Positions 36,093 through 45,319 of a stretch of 64,000 bases of DNA are shown here, piece by piece; the first letter of the stretch is position 1; the number at the start of each line of letters is the position of its first letter. The stretch is from positions 79,404 to 143,403 of the forward strand of contig NZ_JAOXLP010000012.1 in the NCBI RefSeq assembly GCF_025791835.1, given 5' to 3'. Position numbers and translations under genes: made by a program. The DNA is from Roseomonas xinghualingensis (lineage in GTDB: Bacteria > Pseudomonadota > Alphaproteobacteria > Acetobacterales > Acetobacteraceae). The notes under the pieces were generated by a model. It was not told the DNA's origin, did no database searches, and was given only the letters and a program-made list of their open reading frames with translations.

Positions 36093-38840
36093 TCAAACCA
36101 GGATCGACCGGATCTTGGAGGCGAGGGAATCCATCGCGAAGGGCTTGGTCATCACCTGCATACCCGGTTCCAGCAGCCCATTCCCGATGGCAGCGTTCTC
36201 GGCATAGCCGGTGATGAACAGCACCTTCAGCCCCGGGCGCTTCGTCCGCGCCGCATCCGCCAGCTGCCGCCCGTTCATGCCGCCCGGAAGGCCGACATCC
36301 GTCACCAGCAGGTCGATCCGGCGGCCGCCCTCCAGCAGCTTCGCCGCCTGGATGCCGTCGGATGCCTCGACCACGCCGTAGCCCATGTCACGCAGCACCT
36401 CTCCCACGAGCATGCGGACCACCGGTTCGTCATCCACCACCAGCACGGTGCCACCCTCCGGCCCGGCCGCGAGAGGAAAGGGACCTTCCCCTTCCTGATC
36501 CGGCTCCACCTGCCCCATGCTCCGCGGCAGGTAGATCCGCACCGTCGTGCCCTGCCCGACCTCGCTGTAGATGCGGACATAGCCATTGGATTGCTTGGCG
36601 AAGCCGTAGACCATGGAAAGGCCAAGGCCCGTGCCCTCACCAAGCGGCTTGGTGGTGAAGAAGGGATCGAAGGCGCGCGCCACCACCTCCGGCGGCATTC
36701 CCGCCCCCGTATCCGTCACCGAGACGGCGACATACTGGCCGGGCATGACATCGTGGTGCTTCCGCGCATAGGCATCGTCCAGCCGCGCATTCACCGCCTC
36801 GATCGTCAGCCGCCCGCCATCGGGCATGGCATCGCGCGCATTGATCGAGAGGTTGAGCAACGCATTCTCAAGCTGGTTGGCGTCGCAGAGCGTCGTCCAC
36901 AGCCCGCCCGACATCACCGTCTCCACATGGATCGCCGGGCCGGCCGTCCGGCGGATCAGATCCTCCATGGAGGTGACGAGGCGGTTCACGTCGGTCGGCT
37001 TCGGATCCAGCGTCTGCCGCCGCGAAAAGGCCAGCAGCCGGTGCGTCAGCGCCGCCGCGCGGTTGGCGGATGCCGTCGCCGCGCCGAGATAGCGGTCCAG
37101 CTCCGTCACCCGGCCCTGCGCCACGCGGTTGCGTATCAGATCCAGGCTGCCGACGATGCCGGTGAGCAGGTTGTTGAAGTCATGCGCGAGGCCGCCGGTG
37201 AGCTGGCCGACCGCCTCCATCTTCTGCGACTGCCGCAGGCGCTCGCTCAGCTCCGCGATGCGGGTGAGGCTGCGGATGACCACCTCGGTGATCGCGTGGC
37301 GCAGCGACGCCGCGATCTCCAACTCCCAGTCCTCCCAGGGGCGGGCGTAGCCATGCCGCTCCTCCACCCAGCGCTCGAAGGAGAGGCGCGGCAGGATGGA
37401 GGTCTGCCCCGGCTCCACGGCCTTGCCCGGATTGCCGCCCCAGTTGACGAGATAGGGTTCCTCCGGCCGGAACCAGAGGATCAGGTCGCTGCGTTCGGCA
37501 TTCAGGAAGACGGCCAATACGCCGCTGGCGATGCCGGCATGCGGCCAGTCCTGGAACTCGGCGCCCAGGTGATCCGAATGGAAGAGGTCCTGCCCAGCCT
37601 GCGTGCATAGCCAGGCGGTCAAGCGCAGCACATCCTTGGCAGGTGGAGCGGTGCCAAGAAGCTCCACCGTATCGCCACGCACCACCGCTGCGCCCATACA
37701 GCCGAAAAGCGATGCGATGGTGACAGAACCGGCGGTCAGCGCCGCGCTGACACCATCCGCCTCCGCCATATGGGCCATCAGCTCGGCCAGGCGCTGCAGA
37801 TCGGCGCGCCGCGCCTGCTCCACCCCGCGCTGCACGGCCCCGCCGATGCGCAGCGCGAAGGCATCGGTCAGCGCCGCCGCCGCCGCGCGCTGGCCGGGCG
37901 AGGGCCGGTGCGGCCGGCGGTGATGGCACACCATCAGCCCCCAGAGCTGCCCCTCATGCAGGATGGACAGCGACATGGAACCATCGACGCCCATGTTGCG
38001 GTGGTACTGCAGATGGACCGGCGAAAGACTGCGCAGCCGCGAGAAGGAGAGGTCGATCGGCCTCTCCGGCGTCTCCGGCAGATCCCAGGATGGGTCCTTG
38101 TGCAGCGGCACCGGCACGGCATCGCGGGAGGGCACCCAGCGGATCAGGCTGCGCCGGTACAGCTCGCGCGCCTGCGCCGGGATGTCGGATGACGGAAAAT
38201 GTAGCCCGGCCAGCGACTGCTCCCAGTCATCCACCTTGTCCTCGGCCAGGGTCTGTCCGTGCCAGTCCTGGTCGAAACGGTAGATCAGCACGCGCTCATA
38301 GCCGGTGAGCTGGCGGATGCCCTGCACCGCCACCTGCGCCAGCTCCCGCAGGCCGCCGCCGGAGGCGCGCAGCCGGGCAATGGCCCGCTGAAGGGTACGG
38401 GCAGCGGCCAGCGCATCCGGCTCATCCGTGGGAGCCACCGGCTCCAGCTCGATCAGCACCATGCCATCCTGGATATGGGACATGATCTCGAAAGCGCCGC
38501 CAGGAAGGCCCAGCGCCGTTTCCCAGGGCGTTTCGCCAGGCAGCTCCCCCGCGGCGGCCAGATCCATCAGCGTGGCGGTGAACTCCTCGCCGAGCACCTC
38601 GGCCAGCGGCACGCCCAGCAGCGTGTTCGACTGACTGTCCCCTGAGACCAGCCCCGCATTCTGGCTGGCCGCCACGATGGCCATCGCTCGCGACGGATCG
38701 GCCACTAGCAACACCCCGTGCGGCTGGATGGATCCCGGAATATGGATCGGCTCCTGGGCGCAAAGGGTGTCGGCCCGGTCAGGTCCGGACGGCAGCAGCT
38801 TCTGCGCGGGCAGGCCACGCGGACGGGCCTGGAATGTCAT
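36093..38840 (-). CDS. bphP: Bacteriophytochrome histidine kinase with C-terminal receiver domain
   Basis: Red/far-red photoreceptor of 915 residues. Order: PAS with chromophore Cys27 in CAQEPIHIPGSIQPHG; GAF (about 140-310) with FPSSDIPAQAR, a variant of the usual PASDIP; PHY with the tongue motif PRLSFERW; HisKA with the phospho-His in GGLAHDFNNLL; HATPase with NLSINARDAMPDGG and DTGAG; and a receiver (about 795-910) with VVDDEP, phospho-Asp in LLVTDVGLP and the Lys of MTKPF. It is thus a hybrid kinase; its output partner is not in the window. The ATG at 38840 is chosen because the longer frame upstream lacks homology and runs antisense to the glucosyltransferase gene. Confidence 0.94.
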   Translation of the reverse strand: MTFQARPRGLPAQKLLPSGPDRADTLCAQEPIHIPGSIQPHGVLLVADPSRAMAIVAASQNAGLVSGDSQSNTLLGVPLAEVLGEEFTATLMDLAAAGELPGETPWETALGLPGGAFEIMSHIQDGMVLIELEPVAPTDEPDALAAARTLQRAIARLRASGGGLRELAQVAVQGIRQLTGYERVLIYRFDQDWHGQTLAEDKVDDWEQSLAGLHFPSSDIPAQARELYRRSLIRWVPSRDAVPVPLHKDPSWDLPETPERPIDLSFSRLRSLSPVHLQYHRNMGVDGSMSLSILHEGQLWGLMVCHHRRPHRPSPGQRAAAAALTDAFALRIGGAVQRGVEQARRADLQRLAELMAHMAEADGVSAALTAGSVTIASLFGCMGAAVVRGDTVELLGTAPPAKDVLRLTAWLCTQAGQDLFHSDHLGAEFQDWPHAGIASGVLAVFLNAERSDLILWFRPEEPYLVNWGGNPGKAVEPGQTSILPRLSFERWVEERHGYARPWEDWELEIAASLRHAITEVVIRSLTRIAELSERLRQSQKMEAVGQLTGGLAHDFNNLLTGIVGSLDLIRNRVAQGRVTELDRYLGAATASANRAAALTHRLLAFSRRQTLDPKPTDVNRLVTSMEDLIRRTAGPAIHVETVMSGGLWTTLCDANQLENALLNLSINARDAMPDGGRLTIEAVNARLDDAYARKHHDVMPGQYVAVSVTDTGAGMPPEVVARAFDPFFTTKPLGEGTGLGLSMVYGFAKQSNGYVRIYSEVGQGTTVRIYLPRSMGQVEPDQEGEGPFPLAAGPEGGTVLVVDDEPVVRMLVGEVLRDMGYGVVEASDGIQAAKLLEGGRRIDLLVTDVGLPGGMNGRQLADAARTKRPGLKVLFITGYAENAAIGNGLLEPGMQVMTKPFAMDSLASKIRSILV

Positions 38841-39227
38841 GCGGCCTGGATGCCTTGCCCCATCATCGCCCTGCCTCTCACCGCCAGGATCGCGGAGCGG
38901 GATGGAAGGGCGGAGGTCGGTCGGTTCATGCCACGGGCACCATCTGAAGCAGGAGGCGGGTGGGATGCCCCGCGACCGGATGAGAGGTGACAGATGAAAC
39001 GCACATATGCCCCCCTTAACAGCTGCAGCCGTTAGGGGGGGCCGGATCGAATGCCCATGAGGCCGACCCATTCCAAACCCAGAACAATTCGCAGATGCAG
39101 GCCTGCATTCTACGGAAGTGGGACAACCTTCCAATCCCGTGCCGATCTCCACACGCACACAAGGCCGTGGTGACTGTCTCAGGCAGTCCGCCACGCTTCC
39201 GCCACGCATCCGCGCAAGCTTCCAGCC
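38841..39227. other. 387-base divergent intergenic region with a strong hairpin
   Basis: No gene seen. It separates bphP (minus) from the OpgH-type gene (plus). At 39010-39040 CCCCCC and GTTAGGGGGG can pair with TAAC (one bulged T), enclosing the palindrome GCTGCAGC, a very stable structure or a binding site. The 39060-39130 part is AT-richer than the surrounding genes and may hold the promoters. Confidence 0.4.
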
Positions 39228-40991
39228 GTGAAGCCACCTCCGCCCCCCTGGCCCGGTGAGCGCCCCGCCCTGCGGCGCGCCGCCTTCCTGCTGATCGGCC
39301 TGCTGGTCGCCGCGTCCTTGAGCGCAATGCTCTGGCATGTGCTGACGCCCGGCGGCTGGACGGGGTGGGAGATGGCCATCGCTGTCCTCTATCTCGGCAC
39401 CCTGCCCTGGACCGCGATCTGCGTGACAAATTCGCTCATCGGCCTGGCCCTGCTGCTGGCGAAGCCGGATGCCCCCGCCTTCCTGGTGCCGCAGGTGGCC
39501 TCCCCGCCCGTCGGCCAGCCCCTCCGCACCGCCATCGCCATCTGCATCCGCAACGAGGTGATGGAGACAGTCCTGCCAACCCTCGCCCGTCTTCTGGATG
39601 GGCTGGAAGCAGCCGGGGAAGGCGGGCGCTTCACCCTGTGGTTCCTCTCGGACACGCGCGATCCCGCCCATGTGGTGGCGGAGGATGCCGCCATCGCCGC
39701 ATTCGCAGCCGCGCGCGCGGGCGGCATCCCCATCCGGCATCGCCGCCGCGCCGACAACGCCGGCTTCAAGGCCGGCAATGTCATGGAGTTCCTCGACCAT
39801 CATGCGGAGGGCCATGACCTCGCCCTGATGCTGGACGCGGATTCCGAGATGTCGGCCGGGGCCGTGCTGCGCCTGGTGCGCGGGATGGAGGCCGACCCGC
39901 ATCTCGCCCTCATCCAGCAACTGATCGTCGGCCGCCCGGCCTCCAGCGCCTTCCCACGCCTCTTCCAGTTCGGCATGCGTGCAGGGATGCGCGCCTGGGC
40001 CACGGGCCAGGGATGGTGGCAGCTGGATGACGGCCCCTATTGGGGCCACAATGCAATCTTCCGCATCGCGCCCTTCCGCGCGCATGCCCGCCTCGCCCCG
40101 CTGCCCGATGGCTCCGCCATCCTCTCGCATGACCAGCTGGAGGCGGTGCGGCTCCGTGCCGCCGGCTGGCGCGTGCGCTGCCTGCCGGCCGAGGATGGCA
40201 GCCTGGAGGGCAATCCCCCGGCCTTGCCGGAATTCCTGGCACGCGATGTGCGCTGGGGCGCCGGCAACATGCAGTACCGCCACCTGATCCTGGCGCCAGG
40301 GCTGCGGCCGATGGGGCGATGGCAAATGGCCCAGGCCATGCTGCTCTTCCTCTGCGCGCCCTTATGGGTGGGGATACTGCTGGCGGCCCTGGGCAACGCG
40401 CTGACGGGCGGCGGCGCCGGGACCCCCATGGGCGCGATGGCGGCGCTGCTTCTGCTCACCTGGCTCGGCAATGCCGCACCCAAGCTCTGCGGCTTCGCGG
40501 AGTTGCTGCTGCGGCCCGAGCGCGCCGCGCCCTATGGCGGCCGCGCGGCGGTTCTGCGGGGGGCGGCAGCCGAAATCCTCTTCTCCCTGCTGGTTGAGCC
40601 GGTGAGCCTTGCCAACAAGAGCCTTGCCCTCGCCCGGCTGACCCTGGGTGCGCGGAATGGCTGGGCGCCGCAGAACCGGGCCGATCGCGGCGTGGAATGG
40701 GGCGACGCGGCGCGGCTTCTCTGGCCGCATACCCTGCTGGGCCTGGGCTGTGCCGCAGGTTTCGCCGGAGTTTCGGCGCCCGCCCTGCTGCTGTCCCTGC
40801 CCTTCACCGCCGGGCTGGCACTGGCAATCCCGGTTTGCGTCTGGACGGCCTCTCCCACACTCTCCACATGGCTCCGCTGCCGCCGCATCGCCGCGACGCC
40901 CGAGGAACTGGCCGCATCCGGCGCCGCTATTCCTGCCACCTCCATGGCGCCCGCCGTCCCGGGTGCCCAGGATGCGCCCGGCCATGCCTGA
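39228..40991 (+). CDS. opgH: OpgH/MdoH-type glucans biosynthesis glucosyltransferase
   Basis: Inner-membrane GT2 enzyme of 587 residues that builds the beta-glucan backbone of osmoregulated periplasmic glucans. After an N-terminal membrane region come AIAICIRNE, the DxD block LMLDADSEMS, the acceptor block LSHDQLEAVRLR and RDVRWGAGNMQY (the family's RxxRWxxGNLQ motif), then several C-terminal helices. It is shorter than E. coli MdoH (about 850), as common in alphaproteobacteria. It starts with GTG at 39228. The usual partner opgG is not adjacent; instead a lactonase-like gene overlaps its 3' end. Confidence 0.88.
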   Translation: MKPPPPPWPGERPALRRAAFLLIGLLVAASLSAMLWHVLTPGGWTGWEMAIAVLYLGTLPWTAICVTNSLIGLALLLAKPDAPAFLVPQVASPPVGQPLRTAIAICIRNEVMETVLPTLARLLDGLEAAGEGGRFTLWFLSDTRDPAHVVAEDAAIAAFAAARAGGIPIRHRRRADNAGFKAGNVMEFLDHHAEGHDLALMLDADSEMSAGAVLRLVRGMEADPHLALIQQLIVGRPASSAFPRLFQFGMRAGMRAWATGQGWWQLDDGPYWGHNAIFRIAPFRAHARLAPLPDGSAILSHDQLEAVRLRAAGWRVRCLPAEDGSLEGNPPALPEFLARDVRWGAGNMQYRHLILAPGLRPMGRWQMAQAMLLFLCAPLWVGILLAALGNALTGGGAGTPMGAMAALLLLTWLGNAAPKLCGFAELLLRPERAAPYGGRAAVLRGAAAEILFSLLVEPVSLANKSLALARLTLGARNGWAPQNRADRGVEWGDAARLLWPHTLLGLGCAAGFAGVSAPALLLSLPFTAGLALAIPVCVWTASPTLSTWLRCRRIAATPEELAASGAAIPATSMAPAVPGAQDAPGHA

Positions 40992-41778
40992 TATCCCGTC
41001 CTTCCGCGCCGTCGATGCGCATCACCACGTCTACGATGCCTCCATCCCCCCCTATCCCGGCACCCGCCCGCCGCCGGATGCCCCGCTCTCCGCCTATGCG
41101 GCGCTGCGGGCACGGCTGGGCATCACGCATCATGTGCTGGTGCAGCCCTCGACCTATGGCTTCGACAACGCGCTGCACCTCGCGGCCCATGCCATGGCGC
41201 CGGAAATGTCGCGCGTGGTGGCCGTGCTCCCGCCCGATACAGATGCGGCCGAAGCCCGCCGCCTGGCGCGGGCCGGCGTGCGCGGGCTGCGCGCCAACCT
41301 CACCCATCATGTGCCGCTGGCGCCCGAGGACATCCCGGCGCTGGGCCGCCTTTGCGCCGATCAGGGCTGGCACCTGCAGGTCTTCGCCCGCGCCGAGCTG
41401 CTGGCGGACATGGCGTCCATCCTGCGCGCCCTGCCCTGCCCGCTGGTGCTGGACCATTTCGCCATGCTGCCGCCCGATGACTTCGCCACCCATCCCGCCT
41501 GGCCCCTGATTTCCGATCTGCTGGGCGCCGGGCGTGCCTGGGTGAAGCTCTCCTCCCCCTATGCCTTGCCGCCAGGGGACACCGCGCCGCTGATCCGCGC
41601 CCTGGCGGAGGCCGGTGCGGGCCAACTCCTCTGGGGTACTAACTGGCCCCATCCCAATACCGATGTGCCGCAGGACGAAGCCGCGCTGCGGAATGCCGCC
41701 CTTGCCCCCCTCACCCCCGCCCAGCGCGCGGCGGTGCTATGGGACAATCCGGCCCGGCTTTACGGATTTGGCGCGTGA
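40984..41778 (+). CDS. Amidohydrolase-family protein, 2-pyrone-4,6-dicarboxylate lactonase-like
   Basis: A 264-residue TIM-barrel hydrolase of the amidohydrolase 2 family. The N-terminal metal-ligand block is VDAHHHVYD; HVLVQPSTYGFDN, GVRGLRAN, VLDHFAMLP and LLWGTNWPHPN with the catalytic Asp-type C-terminal block follow, resembling LigI and related lactonases of aromatic degradation. The start at 40984 overlaps the glucosyltransferase gene by 8 bases; ATG at 40972 is an alternative. Its TGA overlaps the GTG of the LysR gene, so regulator and enzyme are coupled. The substrate is uncertain. Confidence 0.85.
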   Translation: MPDIPSFRAVDAHHHVYDASIPPYPGTRPPPDAPLSAYAALRARLGITHHVLVQPSTYGFDNALHLAAHAMAPEMSRVVAVLPPDTDAAEARRLARAGVRGLRANLTHHVPLAPEDIPALGRLCADQGWHLQVFARAELLADMASILRALPCPLVLDHFAMLPPDDFATHPAWPLISDLLGAGRAWVKLSSPYALPPGDTAPLIRALAEAGAGQLLWGTNWPHPNTDVPQDEAALRNAALAPLTPAQRAAVLWDNPARLYGFGA

Positions 41779-42752
41779 AGGATCTCTCGCAATTCGACCT
41801 GAACCTGCTGCGCGTCTTCGACGCCGTGGCACGCGAACGCCATGTCACGCGCGCCGCGGCACGGCTGAACCTCTCGCAACCCGCCGTCTCCAACGCGCTG
41901 AACCGGCTGCGCGCGGCGCTGGGGGATGAGCTGTTCCTGCGCGCCCCACAAGGCGTGGAGCCGACTAGCCTCGCCCTCGCCCTGACGCAGCCGGTGGAGG
42001 AGATGCTGGACCGGCTGCAGGAAACCCTGGCGGCTACCGCGCCCTTCGATCCGGCGACGAGCGACCGGAGCTTCATCCTCGCCTTTTCAGAATATGCCGA
42101 GGCCGTGCTCGCACCGCCCCTCTTCGCGCGGCTGGCGCATGAAGCACCGAAGGTGCTGGTGGCGATCCGCCATGCCGACCGCACCAATGCCACCGCCCTG
42201 CTGGAAGCCAATGAGGTGCAGCTGGCGATCGCCGTGCTGCCGGAACCCACTGCCCTCTACACACGCCTGCGCCTGCTGCCCGAAGCCTTCATGATCCTCA
42301 CCCGCCCCGGCCACCCGCTGCTGGACGGGGAGCTGACGACCGAACGCTACGCCGCCTGGCCGCATCTGCTGCATTCGCCCAATGGCTCGCGCGATGGCGC
42401 GATGGACCGGGTACTGCGGGAACTCGGCCATCCACGCCACCTGGGCGGGGTGGTGGCGCATCTCTCCGCCGTGCCAGGAATCCTGCTGCACACCGACATG
42501 GTGATGACCCTGTCGTCCCGTCTCGCCCGGCAACTGTCCGCCGCGCATGGGCTGGCGCTGCGCGCGCTGCCGCAGGATGCAGCGGAGGCGACGAAGCACA
42601 CGCGGCTCTCGATGATCTTCCATCGGCGCTTCGAAGCCGATCAGGGCCATGCCTGGCTGCGGCGGCTGCTCCTCGTCCTCGCGCGGGAGGTGGTGGCGGA
42701 TTGCCCCGCCGGTGGCCGGCCGGAAGAGAAGGCCGCCGAGCCGATGGGCTGA
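41775..42752 (+). CDS. LysR-family transcriptional regulator
   Basis: A 325-residue LysR-type regulator. The N-terminal winged helix-turn-helix is clear (FDLNLLRVFDAVARERHVT, then RLNLSQPAVSNALNRLR), and the C-terminal part is a periplasmic-binding-protein-like effector domain of the NodD/PcpR/LinR subgroup (family block RSFILAFSEYAE). It starts with a GTG overlapping the stop of the amidohydrolase gene (GTGA). Unusually for a LysR gene it is downstream and on the same strand as its likely target rather than divergent. Confidence 0.92.
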   Translation: MKDLSQFDLNLLRVFDAVARERHVTRAAARLNLSQPAVSNALNRLRAALGDELFLRAPQGVEPTSLALALTQPVEEMLDRLQETLAATAPFDPATSDRSFILAFSEYAEAVLAPPLFARLAHEAPKVLVAIRHADRTNATALLEANEVQLAIAVLPEPTALYTRLRLLPEAFMILTRPGHPLLDGELTTERYAAWPHLLHSPNGSRDGAMDRVLRELGHPRHLGGVVAHLSAVPGILLHTDMVMTLSSRLARQLSAAHGLALRALPQDAAEATKHTRLSMIFHRRFEADQGHAWLRRLLLVLAREVVADCPAGGRPEEKAAEPMG

Positions 42753-42918
42753 CGCAGCACCTCTCGCACATCTCCCACCCGGATGGGCGAAGATCTTCGG
42801 CGGCAACGGCTGCCTGCGTAAGGCGTTGACACAGCTCTGCTCGCGCATCCGTCTCCCGACATGGCGGAGACGGGCAACGACTGGAAAGGTGCCACAAAGC
42901 CGGATGACGGAGATCCCC

Positions 42919-43428
42919 ATGCGCGCGAAGCTTCGTATACTCGCCGTCGCGCCAGCCCTGTGCTTCACCCTTCTGGCTGGAGCCGTCGCCCAGACGAATC
43001 AGGACAGGCAAGCCGCTCCCCAGCAGAGCCCCTCCGTGGCCAACCCGAATCCGAATACCGCCACACCCCGGGCGCCGGACATGCAGACCTATCGCGGCAT
43101 GCTGCAGAAGGCCGTGGAGGATCTGCGGCAGGAAATCTCCCGTGTGGAAGGCGGCGCCCAGCCCAGGCAGCAGGGCGCCATGCCGCCGGAAGTGATCCAT
43201 CTGATGCAGACGGCACGGAGTTCCTGGCAGATCGCGCAGCGCGCCCCAATGAGCTTTGCCCGCACTCCGGCCTATGACAGCGCCATGCAGGACATGCGGC
43301 ACCATGTGGCCGACATCTCCCATGAGCGTCCATCGAAGTCTGCTCCTGAAGCCGTCAACGCGGCGCGCGGCGTGCTGCAATCCCTGGAGAAGCTGAACCA
43401 GGAGGCCTCCGCCCGACAGCCTTCCTGA
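42919..43428 (+). CDS. Unknown exported protein, helical, 169 residues
   Basis: No family recognised. The ATG at 42919 has a good ribosome site (CGGAGATCCCC) and begins MRAKLRILAVAPALCFTLLAG with a VAQT cleavage site, so the product is probably periplasmic. The mature protein has a Gln/Asn/Pro-rich linker and then helical segments (MQTYRGMLQKAVEDLRQEI and a C-terminal LQSLEKLNQEA). An in-frame ATG at 42904 is possible. It is followed by a strong bidirectional hairpin. Confidence 0.7.
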   Translation: MRAKLRILAVAPALCFTLLAGAVAQTNQDRQAAPQQSPSVANPNPNTATPRAPDMQTYRGMLQKAVEDLRQEISRVEGGAQPRQQGAMPPEVIHLMQTARSSWQIAQRAPMSFARTPAYDSAMQDMRHHVADISHERPSKSAPEAVNAARGVLQSLEKLNQEASARQPS

Positions 43429-43445
43429 GGCCATCGCCGAAGGCT

Positions 43446-43475
43446 GGCGGGATCGTGCCTTCGCACGATCCCGCC
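43446..43475. terminator. Bidirectional hairpin between convergent genes
   Basis: A perfect 13-bp stem GGCGGGATCGTGC / GCACGATCCCGCC with loop CTTC, placed in the 65 bases between the stops of the exported-protein gene (plus) and the Bug gene (minus). Confidence 0.75.
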
Positions 43476-43493
43476 GGTCTTCATGCGCTCCGC

Positions 43494-44468
43494 TTAATCC
43501 ATGCGGGCGCCGGACAGCTCCACCATTTCCTTCCACATCGGGCGCTCGCGCTCCGCACGCTCCCGCGCCCCCGCGATGGTGGTGCCGATCGCCTGCGCCC
43601 CGGCGACCAGGAAGCGCTGGCGCACCACCGGATCGGCGGCCACGGCCTGCACGGCGGCGGAAAGCTTCTCCTGGATCGCGGCGGGCAGCGCGGCCGGGCC
43701 GATCAGCGAGGACCAGGCGGTAACCACGAAATCCGGCATCCCGGCCTCGGCCATGGTGGGCACCTGCTGCATGGTCGGCCAGCGCTTCTCCGTCGTGATG
43801 CCGAGCGCCGTCATCTCCCCCTGCTGGATGATGCCGGCATAGGAGGCCAGGTTGTCGATCGCGAAATCCACGTCGCCCGACAGCATCGCCGGGATCACCT
43901 GCGCCGCGCTGCGGAAGGGCACATGGGTGCAGGCCACGCCCGCGCGCTTGAACAGAAGTTCCGAGCACAGGTGAGCCGAGGTGCCAACGCCCGAGGTGCC
44001 ATAGGTCACGCCGCCCCGCTTCGCCTTCGCCCAGACCAGGAAGTCCTTCAGCGTGCGTGCCGGAACATGCTTGCTCGCCACCACCGCGACATTCGGCACT
44101 TCCCAGGCGATCGACATGGAGCAGAGGTCGCGCACCGGGTCATAGGGCATGGAGCTGTAGAGGAAAGGATTGATGACGAAGTTGCCGACCGGGGCGGTGC
44201 CCAGCGTGTAGCCATCCGGCGCCGCCTTCGCGACCACGTCCACGCCGATATTGCCGCCAGCACCGGACCGGTTCTCCACCACCACCGGCTGGCCCAGGCG
44301 CTCGCGCATGCCATCCGCGAGGATACGGGTCAGCACATCCGTCGCGCCGCCGGCGGGATAGGGGCAGATCAGCCGGATCGGACGGTCGGGATAGGTGGAT
44401 TGCGCACTGGCCTTTCCGGCGAGGACTGCGGCGCCGGCAGATCCCAGAAGCATACGGCGTGAGAACAT
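43494..44468 (-). CDS. Bug-family (TTT) tripartite tricarboxylate substrate-binding protein
   Basis: Periplasmic binding protein of the Bug/TctC family, 324 residues. The N-terminus MFSRRMLLGSAGAAVLAG ending ASAQS is a Tat-like signal. Hallmarks: YPDRPIRLICPYPAGGATDVLTR, VVENRSGAGGNIG, the substrate loop VTYGTSGVGTSAHL and HVPFRSAAQVIPAML. The ATG at 44468 is preceded by CAGGACCTTTG. No TctAB membrane genes are nearby, as is usual for this expanded family. The ligand, commonly a carboxylate, cannot be named. Confidence 0.92.
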   Translation of the reverse strand: MFSRRMLLGSAGAAVLAGKASAQSTYPDRPIRLICPYPAGGATDVLTRILADGMRERLGQPVVVENRSGAGGNIGVDVVAKAAPDGYTLGTAPVGNFVINPFLYSSMPYDPVRDLCSMSIAWEVPNVAVVASKHVPARTLKDFLVWAKAKRGGVTYGTSGVGTSAHLCSELLFKRAGVACTHVPFRSAAQVIPAMLSGDVDFAIDNLASYAGIIQQGEMTALGITTEKRWPTMQQVPTMAEAGMPDFVVTAWSSLIGPAALPAAIQEKLSAAVQAVAADPVVRQRFLVAGAQAIGTTIAGARERAERERPMWKEMVELSGARMD

Positions 44469-44591
44469 CAAAGGTCCTGACTCTTGCTTATTGATGACGC
44501 GGAACAAAGCGGCGTGGCAACCAACTCCACCTCTCGCTGATGCCTCACTGCCAGTTTCGTGCCAACAGCTTCATAGCTCCCGGAGCGCCTC

Positions 44592-45314
44592 CTATGCGCC
44601 GAGCATTCGTGCCAACGCCAAGAAATCCTCCGCCACCACGTCCCAATCCTCCTCGGGCGCGAGGTCCTTCTCCTGTCCCGGCCCATGCTCCGTCGGGCGC
44701 GGCACGAAGGCGGTGCGCAGCCCGCAGCGCCGTGCGGCCGCCAGGTCCCCATTATGGGCGGCGACGAGGCAGACCTCATCCGGCCGCATCGCCAGCACCT
44801 CCGCCGTACGCAGATAGGCTTCGGGGGACGGCTTGTAGGCCCGCGCCACCTCGGCACCCAGGATCGCGTCCCAGGGCAGGCCGGCGCTCTTGGCCATGTC
44901 CGTCATCAGGATGATGTTGCCGTTGGACAGCGGCGCGATGATGTAGCGCGTCTTCAGTCGCGTGAGCCCCGCTACGGAATCCGGCCAGGGATCGAGCCAG
45001 TGCCAGGCGAGGTTCAGCTCGTCCAGCTCCGCCGCGGGCACGCGCGCGGGATCGATGCCGAAATCGGGCAGCACCGCCTCCAGGTTCTCCCGGTGCAGCA
45101 CGTCCAGCCGGGTGAAGGCGCGGCGGCCACTGCGGACCTCCTCCATCGCGGGCTGGTAGCGGCGGCGCCAGGCATCGGCGAAGGCGGCGGGATCCGCCGC
45201 ACCCACCCCATGACGCGCCAGGAAGGGTGCCGCCTCCCGCGCCACGCCGCTCCGCCAGTCCACCACCGTGCCGAACACGTCGAACACCAGGGCGCGCACG
45301 CCATCCAAAGCCAT
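44592..45314 (-). CDS. Haloacid dehalogenase type II (HAD superfamily)
   Basis: A 240-residue HAD hydrolase of the L-2-haloacid dehalogenase subgroup, which replaces the halogen of 2-haloacids by hydroxyl. Motif I is VFDVFGTVVDWRSG, with nucleophile Asp; motif II is PLSNGN; the lysine block is AYKPSPEAYL; motif III is VAAHNGDLAAAR, giving the Asn-Gly-Asp typical of this subgroup. The ATG at 45314 is 6 bases after the HtpX stop. A TTG at 45329 would add five residues. Confidence 0.88.
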   Translation of the reverse strand: MALDGVRALVFDVFGTVVDWRSGVAREAAPFLARHGVGAADPAAFADAWRRRYQPAMEEVRSGRRAFTRLDVLHRENLEAVLPDFGIDPARVPAAELDELNLAWHWLDPWPDSVAGLTRLKTRYIIAPLSNGNIILMTDMAKSAGLPWDAILGAEVARAYKPSPEAYLRTAEVLAMRPDEVCLVAAHNGDLAAARRCGLRTAFVPRPTEHGPGQEKDLAPEEDWDVVAEDFLALARMLGA

Positions 45315-45319
45315 CGGTT

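Noticed and set aside
36093..40325. A longer reading of the phytochrome gene (1410 codons)
   Set aside because: The extra 495 N-terminal residues have no homology and run antisense to the OpgH-type gene; the PAS domain begins shortly after the ATG at 38840.
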